Source: Microlunatus elymi
Lineage (GTDB): Bacteria > Actinomycetota > Actinomycetes > Propionibacteriales > Propionibacteriaceae
Direction: 5' to 3'
Length of the DNA stretch: 64,000 nt
Assembly (NCBI RefSeq): GCF_007362775.1
Contig: NZ_CP041692.1
Coordinates: 2,046,001-2,110,000, forward strand
Shown here: piece by piece, positions 9,344-24,065 of the stretch
Numbering within the stretch: the first letter of the stretch is position 1
Layout: each line of letters begins with the position of its first letter
Notes under the pieces: model-generated
Databases searched by the model: none
What the model saw: the letters and a program-made list of their open reading frames with translations, nothing else
Told to the model about the DNA's origin: nothing
Made by a program: the position numbers and the translations under genes

Positions 9344-10272
9344 GCAAGATCAGAAGTTTCCTCGCCGACGACGACCTGAGCCCTGCCGAACAGGCCGAGG
9401 TTCTTGCCCTGGCAGCGAAGTTGAAGGCCGACCCGTACGGGCACAAGCCGCTGGCCGGCCCGGTCAGTGTGGCCGCGATCTACGACAAGCCCACACTGCG
9501 TACCCAATCCTCGTTCGGCGCCGGCATCGCCGAACTCGGCGGATTCCCCTTGCAGGTGGACGGAAAACTGGCCGGCATCGGCGTACGGGAGTCGGTGCCG
9601 GATGTCGCCCGAGTGATCGGACGGCAGGCCGGCATGATCGTCTGGCGTACCTTCGAGCAGTCCAAGATCGAGGAGCTGGCCGCCTTCGCCGGTGTGCCGG
9701 TGGTCAACGCGTTGACCGACGAGTATCACCCGTGCCAGCTGCTTGCCGACCTGCTGACCGTGCAGGAGCACAAGGGCAGACTCGCGGGCCTGACCGCAGC
9801 CTTCGTCGGAGACGCGGCCTGCAACATGGGCAACTCGTGGGCGCTGGCCGGCGTCACCGCCGGCATGAAGATCAAGTTCGGCGCACCGCACGGCTACACA
9901 CCGGACCGGGCAGTTCTGGACCGCGCCGCCAAGATCGGCGAGACCACCGGCGGGTCGGTGGATGTTGATCATGATCCGGTTCAGGCGGTTGCCGATGCCG
10001 ACGTGGTGATCACCGACACCTGGGTGTCGATGGGCAAGGAGGACGAGGCCGCCGCCCGAACGGCGATCTTCGCGCCGTACTCGGTCACCGCCGAGCTGAT
10101 GGCCACGGCGAAGCCGGATGCGATCCTGCTGCACTGCCTGCCCGCCTACCGGGGCAAGGAGGTCGCCGCCGAGGTGCTCGACGGACCGCAGTCGGTGATC
10201 TGGGACGAGGCCGAGAATCGACGACATGCACAGAAGGCGATCCTGACATGGCTGTACCAGCAGCCCCGATGA
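9340..10272 (+). CDS. argF: Ornithine carbamoyltransferase with an unusual carbamoyl-phosphate loop
   Basis: Makes citrulline from ornithine and carbamoyl phosphate. It is 310 aa and collinear with actinobacterial ArgF. The ornithine loop (HCLPAYRG), DEYHPCQLLADL and WDEAENRRHAQKA are all normal. The phosphate loop, normally S-T-R-T-R, reads T-L-R-T-Q (residues 52-56 within YDKPTLRTQSSF), so only the central Arg and Thr are kept. The next loop (IGVRESVPDVARV) also departs from the usual GRDET pattern. The protein is otherwise intact and embedded in a clean operon, so it is probably functional with altered binding geometry. Confidence 0.92.
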   Translation: MSKIRSFLADDDLSPAEQAEVLALAAKLKADPYGHKPLAGPVSVAAIYDKPTLRTQSSFGAGIAELGGFPLQVDGKLAGIGVRESVPDVARVIGRQAGMIVWRTFEQSKIEELAAFAGVPVVNALTDEYHPCQLLADLLTVQEHKGRLAGLTAAFVGDAACNMGNSWALAGVTAGMKIKFGAPHGYTPDRAVLDRAAKIGETTGGSVDVDHDPVQAVADADVVITDTWVSMGKEDEAAARTAIFAPYSVTAELMATAKPDAILLHCLPAYRGKEVAAEVLDGPQSVIWDEAENRRHAQKAILTWLYQQPR

Positions 10273-10751
10273 CCAAGTCCGCCCGGCACGCGAAGATCAT
10301 CTCGCTGCTGGAGCGGCATCAGGTCAGGTCCCAGGCCGAGTTGGCCGAGCTGTTGTCGACGGAGGGAGTCACGGTCACCCAAGGCACCGTCTCCCGCGAT
10401 CTGCTGGATCTCGGCGCGCTGCGGGTGCGGGGCGAAGGCGGGCAGTTGATCTACGCCGTCCCGGGCGAGGGCGGCGACCGGACTCCGGTCGTCGGCGAGC
10501 AGGTCGCCTTCAACGAGCGGCTGGCCAGGATGTGCGCGGAGATCATGGTCTCGGCCGAGGCCTCGGCCAATCTGGTCGTGATCCGTACACCGCCGGGCGC
10601 CGCGCAGTACTTCGCCTCGGCCATCGACCGGGCGAGTTGGAACAGCATCCTGGGCACCATCGCCGGCGACGACACGATCATGGTGATCACCCGGGACCCG
10701 AACGGCGGCACCGACCTCGCCGAAGAATTCATCCGCCTGAGCGCACGATAA
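10269..10751 (+). CDS. argR: Arginine repressor
   Basis: ArgR of 160 aa, a hexameric repressor with arginine as corepressor. The winged-helix N-terminus has RSQAELAELL and TVTQGTVSRDLLDLGALRV; the C-terminal oligomerisation and arginine-binding domain ends with LGTIAGDDTIMVI. The ATG at 10269 overlaps the argF stop (ATGA) and is preferred to the in-frame ATG at 10248. It very probably acts on the twin boxes before argC, giving an autoregulated operon. Confidence 0.96.
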   Translation: MTKSARHAKIISLLERHQVRSQAELAELLSTEGVTVTQGTVSRDLLDLGALRVRGEGGQLIYAVPGEGGDRTPVVGEQVAFNERLARMCAEIMVSAEASANLVVIRTPPGAAQYFASAIDRASWNSILGTIAGDDTIMVITRDPNGGTDLAEEFIRLSAR

Positions 10752-10758
10752 TCACCGA

Positions 10759-12230
<1,472 letters not shown>

Positions 12231-12265
12231 GGAGGGCCGGTGGCCCGGCCGATAGGGTGGGCCCC

Positions 12266-13543
12266 GTGGGAGTACTCGATGAACTGACGTGGCGTGGCCT
12301 GCTGGACAACAGCACTGATTTGGAGGCGCTGCGTGCGCACCTGGACGCCGGGCCGGTCACCTTCTATATCGGCTTCGATCCCACCGCGCCGAGCATTCAC
12401 TTCGGCAATCTGGTGCAGTTGATCGTGGCCCGGCATCTGCAGCGGGCCGGCCACAATCCACTCATCCTGGTCGGCGGTTCGACCGGGCTGATCGGCGATC
12501 CGAAGGAGACGTCCGAGCGCGTCCTCAACTCCAAGGAGACCGTCGCCGGCTGGGTGGAACAGATCCGCGCCCAGGTCAGCCGGTTCGTCGACATGGACGG
12601 TCCGCATGCTGCCAGGCTGGTGAACAATCTCGACTGGACCGGGGACGTGCCGGTGCTGGACTTCCTCCGCGACGTCGGCAAGCACTTCCCGGTCAATCGG
12701 ATGCTCGCGCGAGACGTCGTACGGAAGCGGCTGGAGGCGGGGATCTCGTACACCGAGTTCTCCTACGTCCTGCTGCAGGCCTTCGACTACCTCAATCTCT
12801 ACCGGCAGTACGGCTGCACGCTCCAGTTCGGTGGCAGCGATCAGTGGGGCAACATCACCGCCGGCGTGGAACTGGTACGACGCTCCGACGGCGCACATGT
12901 GCACGCCATCGCGACTCCGCTGCTGACCAAGGCGGACGGGACGAAGTTCGGCAAGACCGAGGGCGGCAGCGTCTGGCTGTCGTCGGAGCTGACCAGTCCC
13001 TTCGCCTTCCACCAGTTCTTCCTGAACGCCGAGGACGAGAAGGTGATCGAATACCTGAAGGTGTTCAGCCCCAGGAGTCAGGACGAGATCGCCGAGCTCG
13101 AACGACAGACGCTGGAGAAGCCACACCTGCGTGCGGCGCAGCATGCGTTGGCCGACGACGTGACGACCCTGGTGCACGGTGAGCAGGACACCAAGGCCGC
13201 CAACGAGGCGGCCGAGGCACTGTTCGGACGGTCGGAGCTGGCCTCGCTCAGTGCGTCGGTGGTCCACGACGTGGCCCAGGAGCTGGGGGCAGCCGAGCTC
13301 AAGTCGGACGGTGAATGGCCGGGGTTCGTCGAGGTGTTGGAGGCCAGCGGGGTGGTGGCGAGCAAGTCGGCGGCCCGCCGTGCGATCGCCGAAGGCGGCG
13401 CCTACCTGAACAACGTGAAGGTCGCTGACCCGGAGCTGCGGATCAGCGACTCCGACCTGCTGGCCGGCGGGTATGTCGTGGTCCGCCGCGGGAAGAAGAC
13501 GGTGGGCGCCGCCAGAATCGGGCGAGAATCGTCAGGATCCTGA
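12266..13543 (+). CDS. tyrS: Tyrosyl-tRNA synthetase
   Basis: Class I aminoacyl-tRNA synthetase of 425 aa. The HIGH-type motif is HFGN (45-48, in DPTAPSIHFGNL), the KMSKS-type motif is KFGKT in ADGTKFGKTEGG, and the C-terminal S4 RNA-binding domain is present (ASKSAARRAIAEGGAYLNN). The GTG at 12266 is preferred over the GTG at 12257 because TAGGGT (12253-12258) forms a -10 exactly 7 nt before it, implying a leaderless message. A small GC hairpin (12235-12250) separates it from argH. Confidence 0.96.
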   Translation: MGVLDELTWRGLLDNSTDLEALRAHLDAGPVTFYIGFDPTAPSIHFGNLVQLIVARHLQRAGHNPLILVGGSTGLIGDPKETSERVLNSKETVAGWVEQIRAQVSRFVDMDGPHAARLVNNLDWTGDVPVLDFLRDVGKHFPVNRMLARDVVRKRLEAGISYTEFSYVLLQAFDYLNLYRQYGCTLQFGGSDQWGNITAGVELVRRSDGAHVHAIATPLLTKADGTKFGKTEGGSVWLSSELTSPFAFHQFFLNAEDEKVIEYLKVFSPRSQDEIAELERQTLEKPHLRAAQHALADDVTTLVHGEQDTKAANEAAEALFGRSELASLSASVVHDVAQELGAAELKSDGEWPGFVEVLEASGVVASKSAARRAIAEGGAYLNNVKVADPELRISDSDLLAGGYVVVRRGKKTVGAARIGRESSGS

Positions 13544-13585
13544 CTTCAGGGGATGCAGATGCCTGCGCCTGCGACGATTCGGCAG

Positions 13586-13603
13586 GTGTGACCAGCGTCA
13601 CAC
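13586..13603. promoter_or_regulatory. CRP/GlxR-type operator upstream of the rRNA promoters
   Basis: TGTGA-CCAGCG-TCACA at 13587-13602, extended to a 7-bp palindrome GTGTGAC/GTCACAC. This is an exact match to the CRP/GlxR consensus TGTGA-N6-TCACA. It ends 11 bp before the -35 of the first rRNA promoter, placing its centre at about -53 from the predicted start. It could activate or repress that promoter. The 13544-13612 spacer holds nothing else recognisable. Confidence 0.6.
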
Positions 13604-13612
13604 GAGGGCAAT

Positions 13613-14230
13613 TTGACCCCCGCAGGACGGCCGCGTAATGTTCTCTGAGCCGCCGGGGAGCGGGACGCGGGAAGCCAGGAGCTGAACGCGGCCGGCCCGA
13701 GCGGAATCCAACGGTAACGAAGCAGCCGTGATGGCGTGCGCCCGAGAGCGCAGCAGCCGGATCGCGGTGGGTGGGCTTGCCCGCGGGGAGGTCGGAAAGC
13801 CGAGTTTGACTCGGCCGGAGGATCTCACTAAGCTTGGTCGGGTTGCCCCGGATGCGGACCTCAGGGTCTGGGACGGACAGCAATCCAACCAGCCAGGACA
13901 ATTCAACGAGTTTGACTCGGAGAATGAATCTGGTAAATTAAGCGAGGTTCACTTCCCGAAAGGAAATGGACAAAAAGCTTAACCAGAGCGATTCACCGAA
14001 TTTGACGCGGAGAATGAATCTGGTAGGTTAAGACAGAAGCTTAAAGGCCGAAAGGTCGGCCGGCTTCAGACTTAATCAGGGAAATTCGCCGAGTTTGACT
14101 CAGGCAAGTGGAACTGATAAAGTCGGTCGGGCCGAATCGGGGAAGATCCGAAAGGATCGCAACCAGTCGGCACGACAACGTGAAAAGCGAAAGTCCGGAT
14201 TTGACACGGGCCCGAGCGGATCACTAAAGT
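13613..14230 (+). promoter_or_regulatory. Six tandem rRNA operon promoters
   Basis: Six -35/-10 pairs are spaced through this region. P1 TTGACC 13613-13618 / TAATGT 13636-13641; P2 TTGACT 13806 / TAAGCT 13829; P3 TTGACT 13912 / TAAATT 13934; P4 TTGACG 14002 / TAGGTT 14024; P5 TTGACT 14095 / TAAAGT 14118; P6 TTGACA 14201 / TAAAGT 14225. Spacers are 16-18 nt. P3 and P4 share an almost identical spacer (GGAGAATGAATCTGG), a sign of unit duplication. Short GAAA-loop hairpins follow P3, P4 and P5. The region has no convincing coding sequence. Confidence 0.88.
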
Positions 14231-14476
14231 AAGACGAGTTGCCCCAAGCGGGAATCGGAAGATGACCGCGCGGTGTGCGCCCGAAACTTGAGAACTCAAC
14301 AGCGTGCTAAAAGTCAATGCCAGTTTATGCACAAGAAATACCCCGTGCTCAGGCATTCAGGTAACTGAATTGTGTGAGTTACGGATTCCTTTGATTGATT
14401 GACGCAGTCATGATGACTGTCTGTCAGCGATCGAACTTGTTGACGGAAACCAGCACCTCGTGTGCTGCAACCGATA
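14231..14476 (+). promoter_or_regulatory. rRNA leader with antitermination box
   Basis: Transcribed leader before 16S. It contains TTGAGAACTCAACAGCGTGC (about 14288-14307), the conserved actinobacterial leader element associated with Nus-dependent antitermination. The related TTGAGAACTTCACAGTGG recurs before 23S at about 16275. No gene is seen. Confidence 0.7.
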
Positions 14477-19434
<4,958 letters not shown>

Positions 19435-19531
19435 ACGAAGATGCTACGCGTCCACTGTGCAGTTCCCGAGATACGGTCGTAGATCGGTGAGCTGAATCGA
19501 GTTCACCTCGATCCGATCACATCTCCATAGA

Positions 19532-19650
19532 GTTTCGGTGATCATGGCGAGGGGGAAACACCCGGCTCCATTCCGAACCCGGAAGTTAAGCCCCTCAGCG
19601 CCGATGGTACTGCACTGGAAACGGTGTGGGAGACTAGGACGTCGCCGGAC
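19532..19650 (+). rRNA. rrf: 5S ribosomal RNA
   Basis: About 119 nt, starting GTTTCGGTGATCATGGCGAG and containing the conserved CCGAACCCGGAAGTTAAGCC and GCGCCGATGGTACTGC segments. The ends pair (GTTTCGG with a CGCCGGAC-type 3' end, imperfectly). It follows 23S by about 97 nt in the same transcription unit. Confidence 0.95.
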
Positions 19651-19654
19651 ACTT

Positions 19655-19698
19655 ACACCTCAAGGGTGGCCATTCGTGGCCACCCTTGAGGTGTTTTT
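19655..19698 (+). terminator. Rho-independent terminator of the rRNA operon
   Basis: A perfect 18-bp stem (19655-19672 with 19677-19694), capped by a TTCG tetraloop and followed by a T run (19694-19698). This is the strongest intrinsic terminator in the window and marks the end of the rrn transcript. Confidence 0.95.
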
Positions 19699-19832
19699 GC
19701 GTCCAGCGCCGGGTGCGTCGTGGCGGCTGGCCGGGGGCCGGCGGGGGCGAGCGGGTAGCTTTCTTCCTGCCATCGGGGAGTCGGATCGTTCTTCGAATCG
19801 TTCTGCGCACTCCGGCGGGACTGGTTGAGGTT

Positions 19833-19861
19833 TTGACCGGGCCTCGTCGGTGCGGCAGAGT
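19833..19861 (+). promoter_or_regulatory. Predicted promoter of the choice-of-anchor gene
   Basis: TTGACC (19833-19838), 17-nt spacer, CAGAGT (19856-19861), giving a leader of about 110 nt. The rest of the 19699-19978 spacer shows no gene; it holds only a short direct repeat ATCGTTCT around 19787-19806. Confidence 0.45.
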
Positions 19862-19978
19862 GTCGGCCAGGTGTTCTCTCGGTGAACGGTTCGGAGCCGT
19901 TGTGGTGGACTGTTTGCCCGGGGCGCACGTGGTGATCGATCTTCGGTTCGTGGGACCGGAGTCTCGACTCGGGAGCGA

Positions 19979-21532
19979 TTGGGCATTTCATTGGGTAGCG
20001 AACACGACACTTCTGGGGACAGCTCGTCGGCGGGTCCGATCGATCGTCGAGCCGCGACCGCCCGAGCTCGCCGGCGATCGCGGCGACTTCGGGGTGCTGT
20101 CGTGCCCGGCGCGATCGCGGCCGGCGCGGTCGGGGCGCTCGTCATTGGCCTGACCATGGCCGGCAGCCCGGCGTCATCCGCCGCGGTGAACGGCATCAAC
20201 CCGGTTCGGGTCCAGGTTGACGGCCATCCCGCCAACAGCGGCTTCCTCACGTTCGTGGAGAGGAACGTCGGGATCCATGCCAACGAGTCCGAGGGCACGG
20301 TAGCCATGGGCGGTGACCTGCTGATCGACAGCAACTACAACGTGGCGGCCGGATCACCACCCGTTTTCGACACGATTCAGCCCAGCGGGGACGCACGGCC
20401 GACTTATCTCTACGTGGGCGGTGGTGTGCAGTGGCTGGACACGAATGCTCGCGTTCAGGTGCATAACCAGGGCTTCACCAAGATCGCCGACACCAGCACC
20501 TATGACGCGTTCGACACCGACAACAACGGTGCAGCGGTCAACTATCGGATCGTCGAGGACGGGGCGAGCTACCTCGACGTTCCGCCGGCCATCGACGGCA
20601 CCACCAGACAGTCGCCGGAGTCGATCGCGAGTCCCGCGGCGGACCTGCTGGACATCTCGGATGCCTTCGTCGCCTACCGCAGCATCACCGACGACCTGGC
20701 AGCTTGCGCGGCCACGGTGCAGTTGACGGACGCACAGGGCAATCCGCTGGACGAGATCACCCCGGGCACCCAGGGTTATGTTCACCTCCAGCAGGGCGTG
20801 ACGAACGTGCTGACCCTCCATCCGGGTGAGTTGGGTAACTTGTCCGAGCTCAGTTTTCGCGATCAACCCAGTGCGGACACCCCGTTGTTGATCAACATCG
20901 TCGGCGGTGGCTACGACGGGGTGTTCCCCAACCTGGCTGGCGTCTCCGGTGCGCAGGCGCCGTACATGCTGTGGAACTTCCCGGATGCGACCAACATCAC
21001 TGCGCGGCAGAACAGCGCCACGGTGGAGGGCACGATCTTCGCCCCGAACGCGACTTTGCGGTGGTTGTCGACCGGAAACATCGAGGGCAACATCATCTCG
21101 GTCAATCTCCAGCATGGCGGCCGGGACGAAAACAACGCCAACGAGTTGCACGACTTTCCGTTTCAGGCAGAGCTGACCTGCTCCGATGCGACGCCCACGC
21201 CCTCCCCAACGCCTACTCCGACGCCGAGCCCGTCACCGAGTGAGTCGACCTCACCGACGCCGAGCCCGAGCCCGTCACCCAGCGAAACGACGACCCCCAC
21301 GTCGTCTCCTTCGGCCAGTTCGCCAGCACCGTCCAGCCCGGCACCGTCTAGCCCGGCGCCGTCAGCGTCGGAGTCTTCGGCTGCGCCGGTCCCGGGTCAG
21401 AGCCCGTCGAGTTCGGCCGGCGGACTGGCCAGCACCGGCGGGCCGCCGATCGGACCGCTGGTCGGCGGCGTTGTGCTGATTCTCGCCGGCTCGGCTGTAC
21501 TGATCCTGCGTCGGGTCCTCAACCGGAGCTGA
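19979..21532 (+). CDS. Secreted choice-of-anchor A family protein with LAxTG sortase signal
   Basis: Surface protein of 517 aa. A long Arg-rich N-region (RARRRSRRLRG) precedes a hydrophobic signal segment (about 40-65) and an AxA-type cleavage region. The body (about 70-395) matches the choice-of-anchor A domain, with ANESEGTVAMGGDLL near its start and TVEGTIFAPNATL near its end. A Thr/Pro/Ser-rich stalk of about 80 residues (PTPSPTPTPTPSPSPSES) follows, then LASTGG, a membrane helix and RRVLNRS, which is the signal for a class E sortase. The TTG start has GGGAG upstream. It is probably covalently attached to peptidoglycan; its ligand is unknown. No sortase gene lies nearby. Confidence 0.85.
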   Translation: MGISLGSEHDTSGDSSSAGPIDRRAATARARRRSRRLRGAVVPGAIAAGAVGALVIGLTMAGSPASSAAVNGINPVRVQVDGHPANSGFLTFVERNVGIHANESEGTVAMGGDLLIDSNYNVAAGSPPVFDTIQPSGDARPTYLYVGGGVQWLDTNARVQVHNQGFTKIADTSTYDAFDTDNNGAAVNYRIVEDGASYLDVPPAIDGTTRQSPESIASPAADLLDISDAFVAYRSITDDLAACAATVQLTDAQGNPLDEITPGTQGYVHLQQGVTNVLTLHPGELGNLSELSFRDQPSADTPLLINIVGGGYDGVFPNLAGVSGAQAPYMLWNFPDATNITARQNSATVEGTIFAPNATLRWLSTGNIEGNIISVNLQHGGRDENNANELHDFPFQAELTCSDATPTPSPTPTPTPSPSPSESTSPTPSPSPSPSETTTPTSSPSASSPAPSSPAPSSPAPSASESSAAPVPGQSPSSSAGGLASTGGPPIGPLVGGVVLILAGSAVLILRRVLNRS

Positions 21533-21580
21533 TCGAACAGCGCGGCGGCCGATGGTGAGCCTCTCGGCCGCCGCGACGAA

Positions 21581-21943
21581 TCAGGCGCGGAGATGCCCTC
21601 GCGGCACCGCACTCAGCAGCACCGCCGAGTCCTCCAACGCGTGCAGAGAATGCGGCGCGTCCGGAACGATCAACAGATCTCCCTGGCCACCACGCCATTG
21701 ATCGGAGCCGGCGCGTAACTCGACCTTCCCCGACAACACCAGCACCGTCGCCTCACCCGGGTTCTCATGCTCGTCCAGGCTCGCATCGGCCTGAAGCGCG
21801 ATCACCGTCTGTCGAAGCGCGTGCTCGTGCCCGCCGAAGACCGTACGGGCCGAACGCGCCGCAGGGCTGCGGCCGGCCGCTTCCAACTGCTCCCGGGCAA
21901 GTGCCTGAATCGACAGCTTTTGCATGTGCTGACACAAGCACAC
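21581..21943 (-). CDS. Small cupin-domain protein
   Basis: A 120-aa single-domain cupin. The beta-barrel motifs are LDEHENPGEATVLVLSGKVEL (metal-binding His/Glu region) and GDLLIVPDAPHSLHAL. Such proteins bind a metal and small ligands or act as simple isomerases or oxygenases; the substrate cannot be told. It lies 7 bp after the DsbA/TPR gene on the same strand. The GTG at 21943 is used; an in-frame ATG at 21925 is possible. Confidence 0.75.
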   Translation of the reverse strand: MCLCQHMQKLSIQALAREQLEAAGRSPAARSARTVFGGHEHALRQTVIALQADASLDEHENPGEATVLVLSGKVELRAGSDQWRGGQGDLLIVPDAPHSLHALEDSAVLLSAVPRGHLRA

Positions 21944-21950
21944 ATCCTGC

Positions 21951-22816
21951 TCAGAAGTCCAGGTACTCGGGATTCATCGCCGCCGCCAGCGCCAAGTGCT
22001 TGTCGGCCAGCGGATCACGCATCCGCTTCAGCGTCTTGCCGAGCAGCAGTTGCAGGTAGGCGTCGTCGGGATGTGCCGCGAGCAATTCCTCCAGCTTGGC
22101 TCGAGCCGGCGCCAGGCTGGCCGAGGCCGCCAACGCCCGTGCGGTCAGCGTTTCCAGACCGCGGACGCCGTCATAGTCCGGCCGCAGCGGCTGCAAGAGA
22201 TACAGACAGCCGTGGGGATCGCGCTGCTCCAACAAGGTACGAGCGGCGCGGAGCCGTCGTACCTCGTCGGGAACCACGGCCGGCGGAGCTGCCAACGTCG
22301 CCCGGAACCTTTCGGCCAGCTCTTCGGACGGCTGATCGCCAACGGCGATGATCGTGTCGTTGATCACGTACGTGGGTGACTCCGGCACCCCGATCGCCCG
22401 ACCGAACAGCAGACCTTCCCGGGCAGCCCGCTCGACCGGATCGCCGGCCGCGAAACCCGGCTCGAGGTAGGCCAATCCGCTGTGGCCGTCCGGCCCGGCG
22501 ACCGGGCCGGGCAGCGAGTACCGATCGGCGATGCCACGCAGGAAGTCAAGATCGTTGAGGTCGGTCCGTCGACGAAATGCGCCGCCATGATCGCTTCGGC
22601 GACCTCGCCCTGGGCCCGCGGCCCGTGCACCAACGCCGACGCGATCAGCCGGTGCGCCGCCCAGCTGCTGGCCGGCCCGGAGCCGGTGGGATCGATCAGG
22701 TACGGGCGCCACACGACCTCGACCTCGGTGCGATCGAGCGCTGCCAGCGCTCGGTCCAGTTGCTGCTTGCCGACGTACGCCCAGCCGGACAACACGTCCG
22801 CGTAGACCTCGATCAC
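21951..22816 (-). pseudogene. DsbA/FrnE-like protein with C-terminal TPR region, frameshifted
   Basis: Two overlapping frames together encode one protein. The first frame starts at GTG 22816 (VIEVYADVLSGWAYVGKQQL) and carries the DsbA/FrnE thioredoxin start and helical insert up to AIMAAHFVDG. The second resumes at TDLNDLDFLRGIADR and carries FGRAIGVPESPTYVIND. One base is missing near 22560; the 866-nt span becomes 289 codons if it is restored. The CPWC active site of relatives is SGWA, so a redox role is unlikely even if intact. The last ~100 residues are TPR-like (ARAKLEELLAAHPDDAYLQLLLG), usually a separate gene in actinobacteria. It may be a true pseudogene or a sequencing error. Confidence 0.75.
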
Positions 22817-22861
22817 CAGGACGATCACCTCTCGTAGGGGCAGCGCGTTAGCATCAGGGCC

Positions 22862-23470
22862 GTGCCCGTCAAACCACCCGTGACCCGTCTTCGTACGGTC
22901 GCCAATCCGGCCGATCCGCGCTATCGCCGTACCCGGGCCCAGATCTGCGACGCTACCCGACGACTGCTGGAGGTCACCGACGTCCAGCGATTGACCTTCG
23001 GCCAGGTCGCCGCGGCGGCCGACGTGAATCGGAGCACAGTGCATCAGCACTACGGCAGCCGGCATGAACTGGTCGCCGATGCCCTGGCGACCGATCTTGC
23101 CGGCCTCGCCGACGCATTGGATCGCTGCCCCTTCGATCGGTCCGGCGGGGTACCGGCCGAGCTGGTCGAGATGTTCGCCGCGGTCGAAGATCAGGCAGCC
23201 GTGCTTGATCGGCTGTCCGGTACCGACCGCGGACTGGTCGGGGCGCGCCTGACCGAACTACTCGCCGACCGGCTGGCCGATCGCTTCGCCGCCGGCGTCC
23301 GGCCGGCCGGCTTCGACGACGTCCCGCCGGTCGAGCATGCGCGCTACCTGGCCGCGGGGCTGGTTCAACTGCTCCTGCTGCCGCCGTCCGGGGCGTCTCG
23401 GCCGACGCCGACACAACGAGCAACCCGAGCGTGGCGGCTGATCGCGCCGGTCAGCTCGGCTGTCCGGTGA
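22862..23470 (+). CDS. TetR family transcriptional regulator
   Basis: A 202-aa TetR protein. The helix-turn-helix is RLTFGQVAAAADVNRSTVHQHYGSR. It is divergent from the DsbA/TPR gene with only 45 bp between them, so it probably controls that gene and itself. TAGCAT (22849-22854) lies 7 nt before the GTG start, suggesting a leaderless message. Its 3' end overlaps the convergent VOC gene by 20 bp. Confidence 0.9.
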   Translation: MPVKPPVTRLRTVANPADPRYRRTRAQICDATRRLLEVTDVQRLTFGQVAAAADVNRSTVHQHYGSRHELVADALATDLAGLADALDRCPFDRSGGVPAELVEMFAAVEDQAAVLDRLSGTDRGLVGARLTELLADRLADRFAAGVRPAGFDDVPPVEHARYLAAGLVQLLLLPPSGASRPTPTQRATRAWRLIAPVSSAVR

Positions 23471-23867
23471 TGTTCACCAGCCACTGGGTGCCGTAACGAT
23501 CGGTGCACATCCCGAAGACATCGCCCCACGGCGCGGCCTCCAAACCCATCGCGACCTGACCGCCGTCGCTGAGCTTGTCCCAGTAGCCGCGCAGCTCGCT
23601 GTCGTCGTCGCCGCTCAACGAGACCGAGATGTTGCTGCCGGACGCGAGCTCCATCTGTTTCGGCGTGTCCGCGGCCATCAGGACCAGCCCGTTGGGCGCC
23701 TCGAGCCGCGCGTGCATCACTTTGTCCTGCTCGTCGACCTCCTCACTGGCGTGGAATTCACCGAACGTCGACACAGTCAGGTCGCCACCGAAAACCGATT
23801 GATAGAACTCCATCGCGCTGCGGGCGTTGTCGCGGAACGACAGGTACGGGTTGAGTTGAGTAGCCAC
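23451..23867 (-). CDS. VOC superfamily (PhnB/glyoxalase-like) protein
   Basis: A 138-aa protein of the PhnB-like branch of the vicinal oxygen chelate fold: NPYLSFRDNARSAMEFYQ, FGGDLTVSTFGEF, and a C-terminal GDVFGMCTDRYGTQWLVN. Related proteins bind metals or antibiotics, or are uncharacterised. The GTG at 23867 is chosen because GAGGAGG lies 5 nt upstream. It is convergent with the TetR gene. Confidence 0.85.
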   Translation of the reverse strand: MATQLNPYLSFRDNARSAMEFYQSVFGGDLTVSTFGEFHASEEVDEQDKVMHARLEAPNGLVLMAADTPKQMELASGSNISVSLSGDDDSELRGYWDKLSDGGQVAMGLEAAPWGDVFGMCTDRYGTQWLVNITGQPS

Positions 23868-24065
23868 GGGTCCTCCTCGAGGTGATGGCAGAGACGGGCA
23901 ATCAACCATTCTGCTGCCTCGACTGCGATCCGTCAGCGGATCGGCGAATCTGGTGGAGGAGTCTGTGCGTTTCCGGTGACGCAGTCTGTGCGATGGCCGG
24001 TCCCGGCTGAGTTTCGCCGTCGGTTGCTTGGCAACCGGCGGGTTTGCTGCCAGGATCACAGCACC

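Noticed and set aside
12257-12265. GTG at 12257 as the tyrS start
   Set aside because: It lies inside the predicted -10 (TAGGGT, 12253-12258), so it could not be translated from that promoter; GTG 12266 fits better.
13728-13982. Possible small protein upstream of 16S
   Set aside because: The frame runs through rRNA promoters P2 and P3 and lacks codon bias.
22540-22580. Programmed frameshift in the DsbA/TPR gene
   Set aside because: No slippery sequence or downstream structure is seen at the junction (GTCGACGGACCGACC); mutation or sequencing error is simpler.
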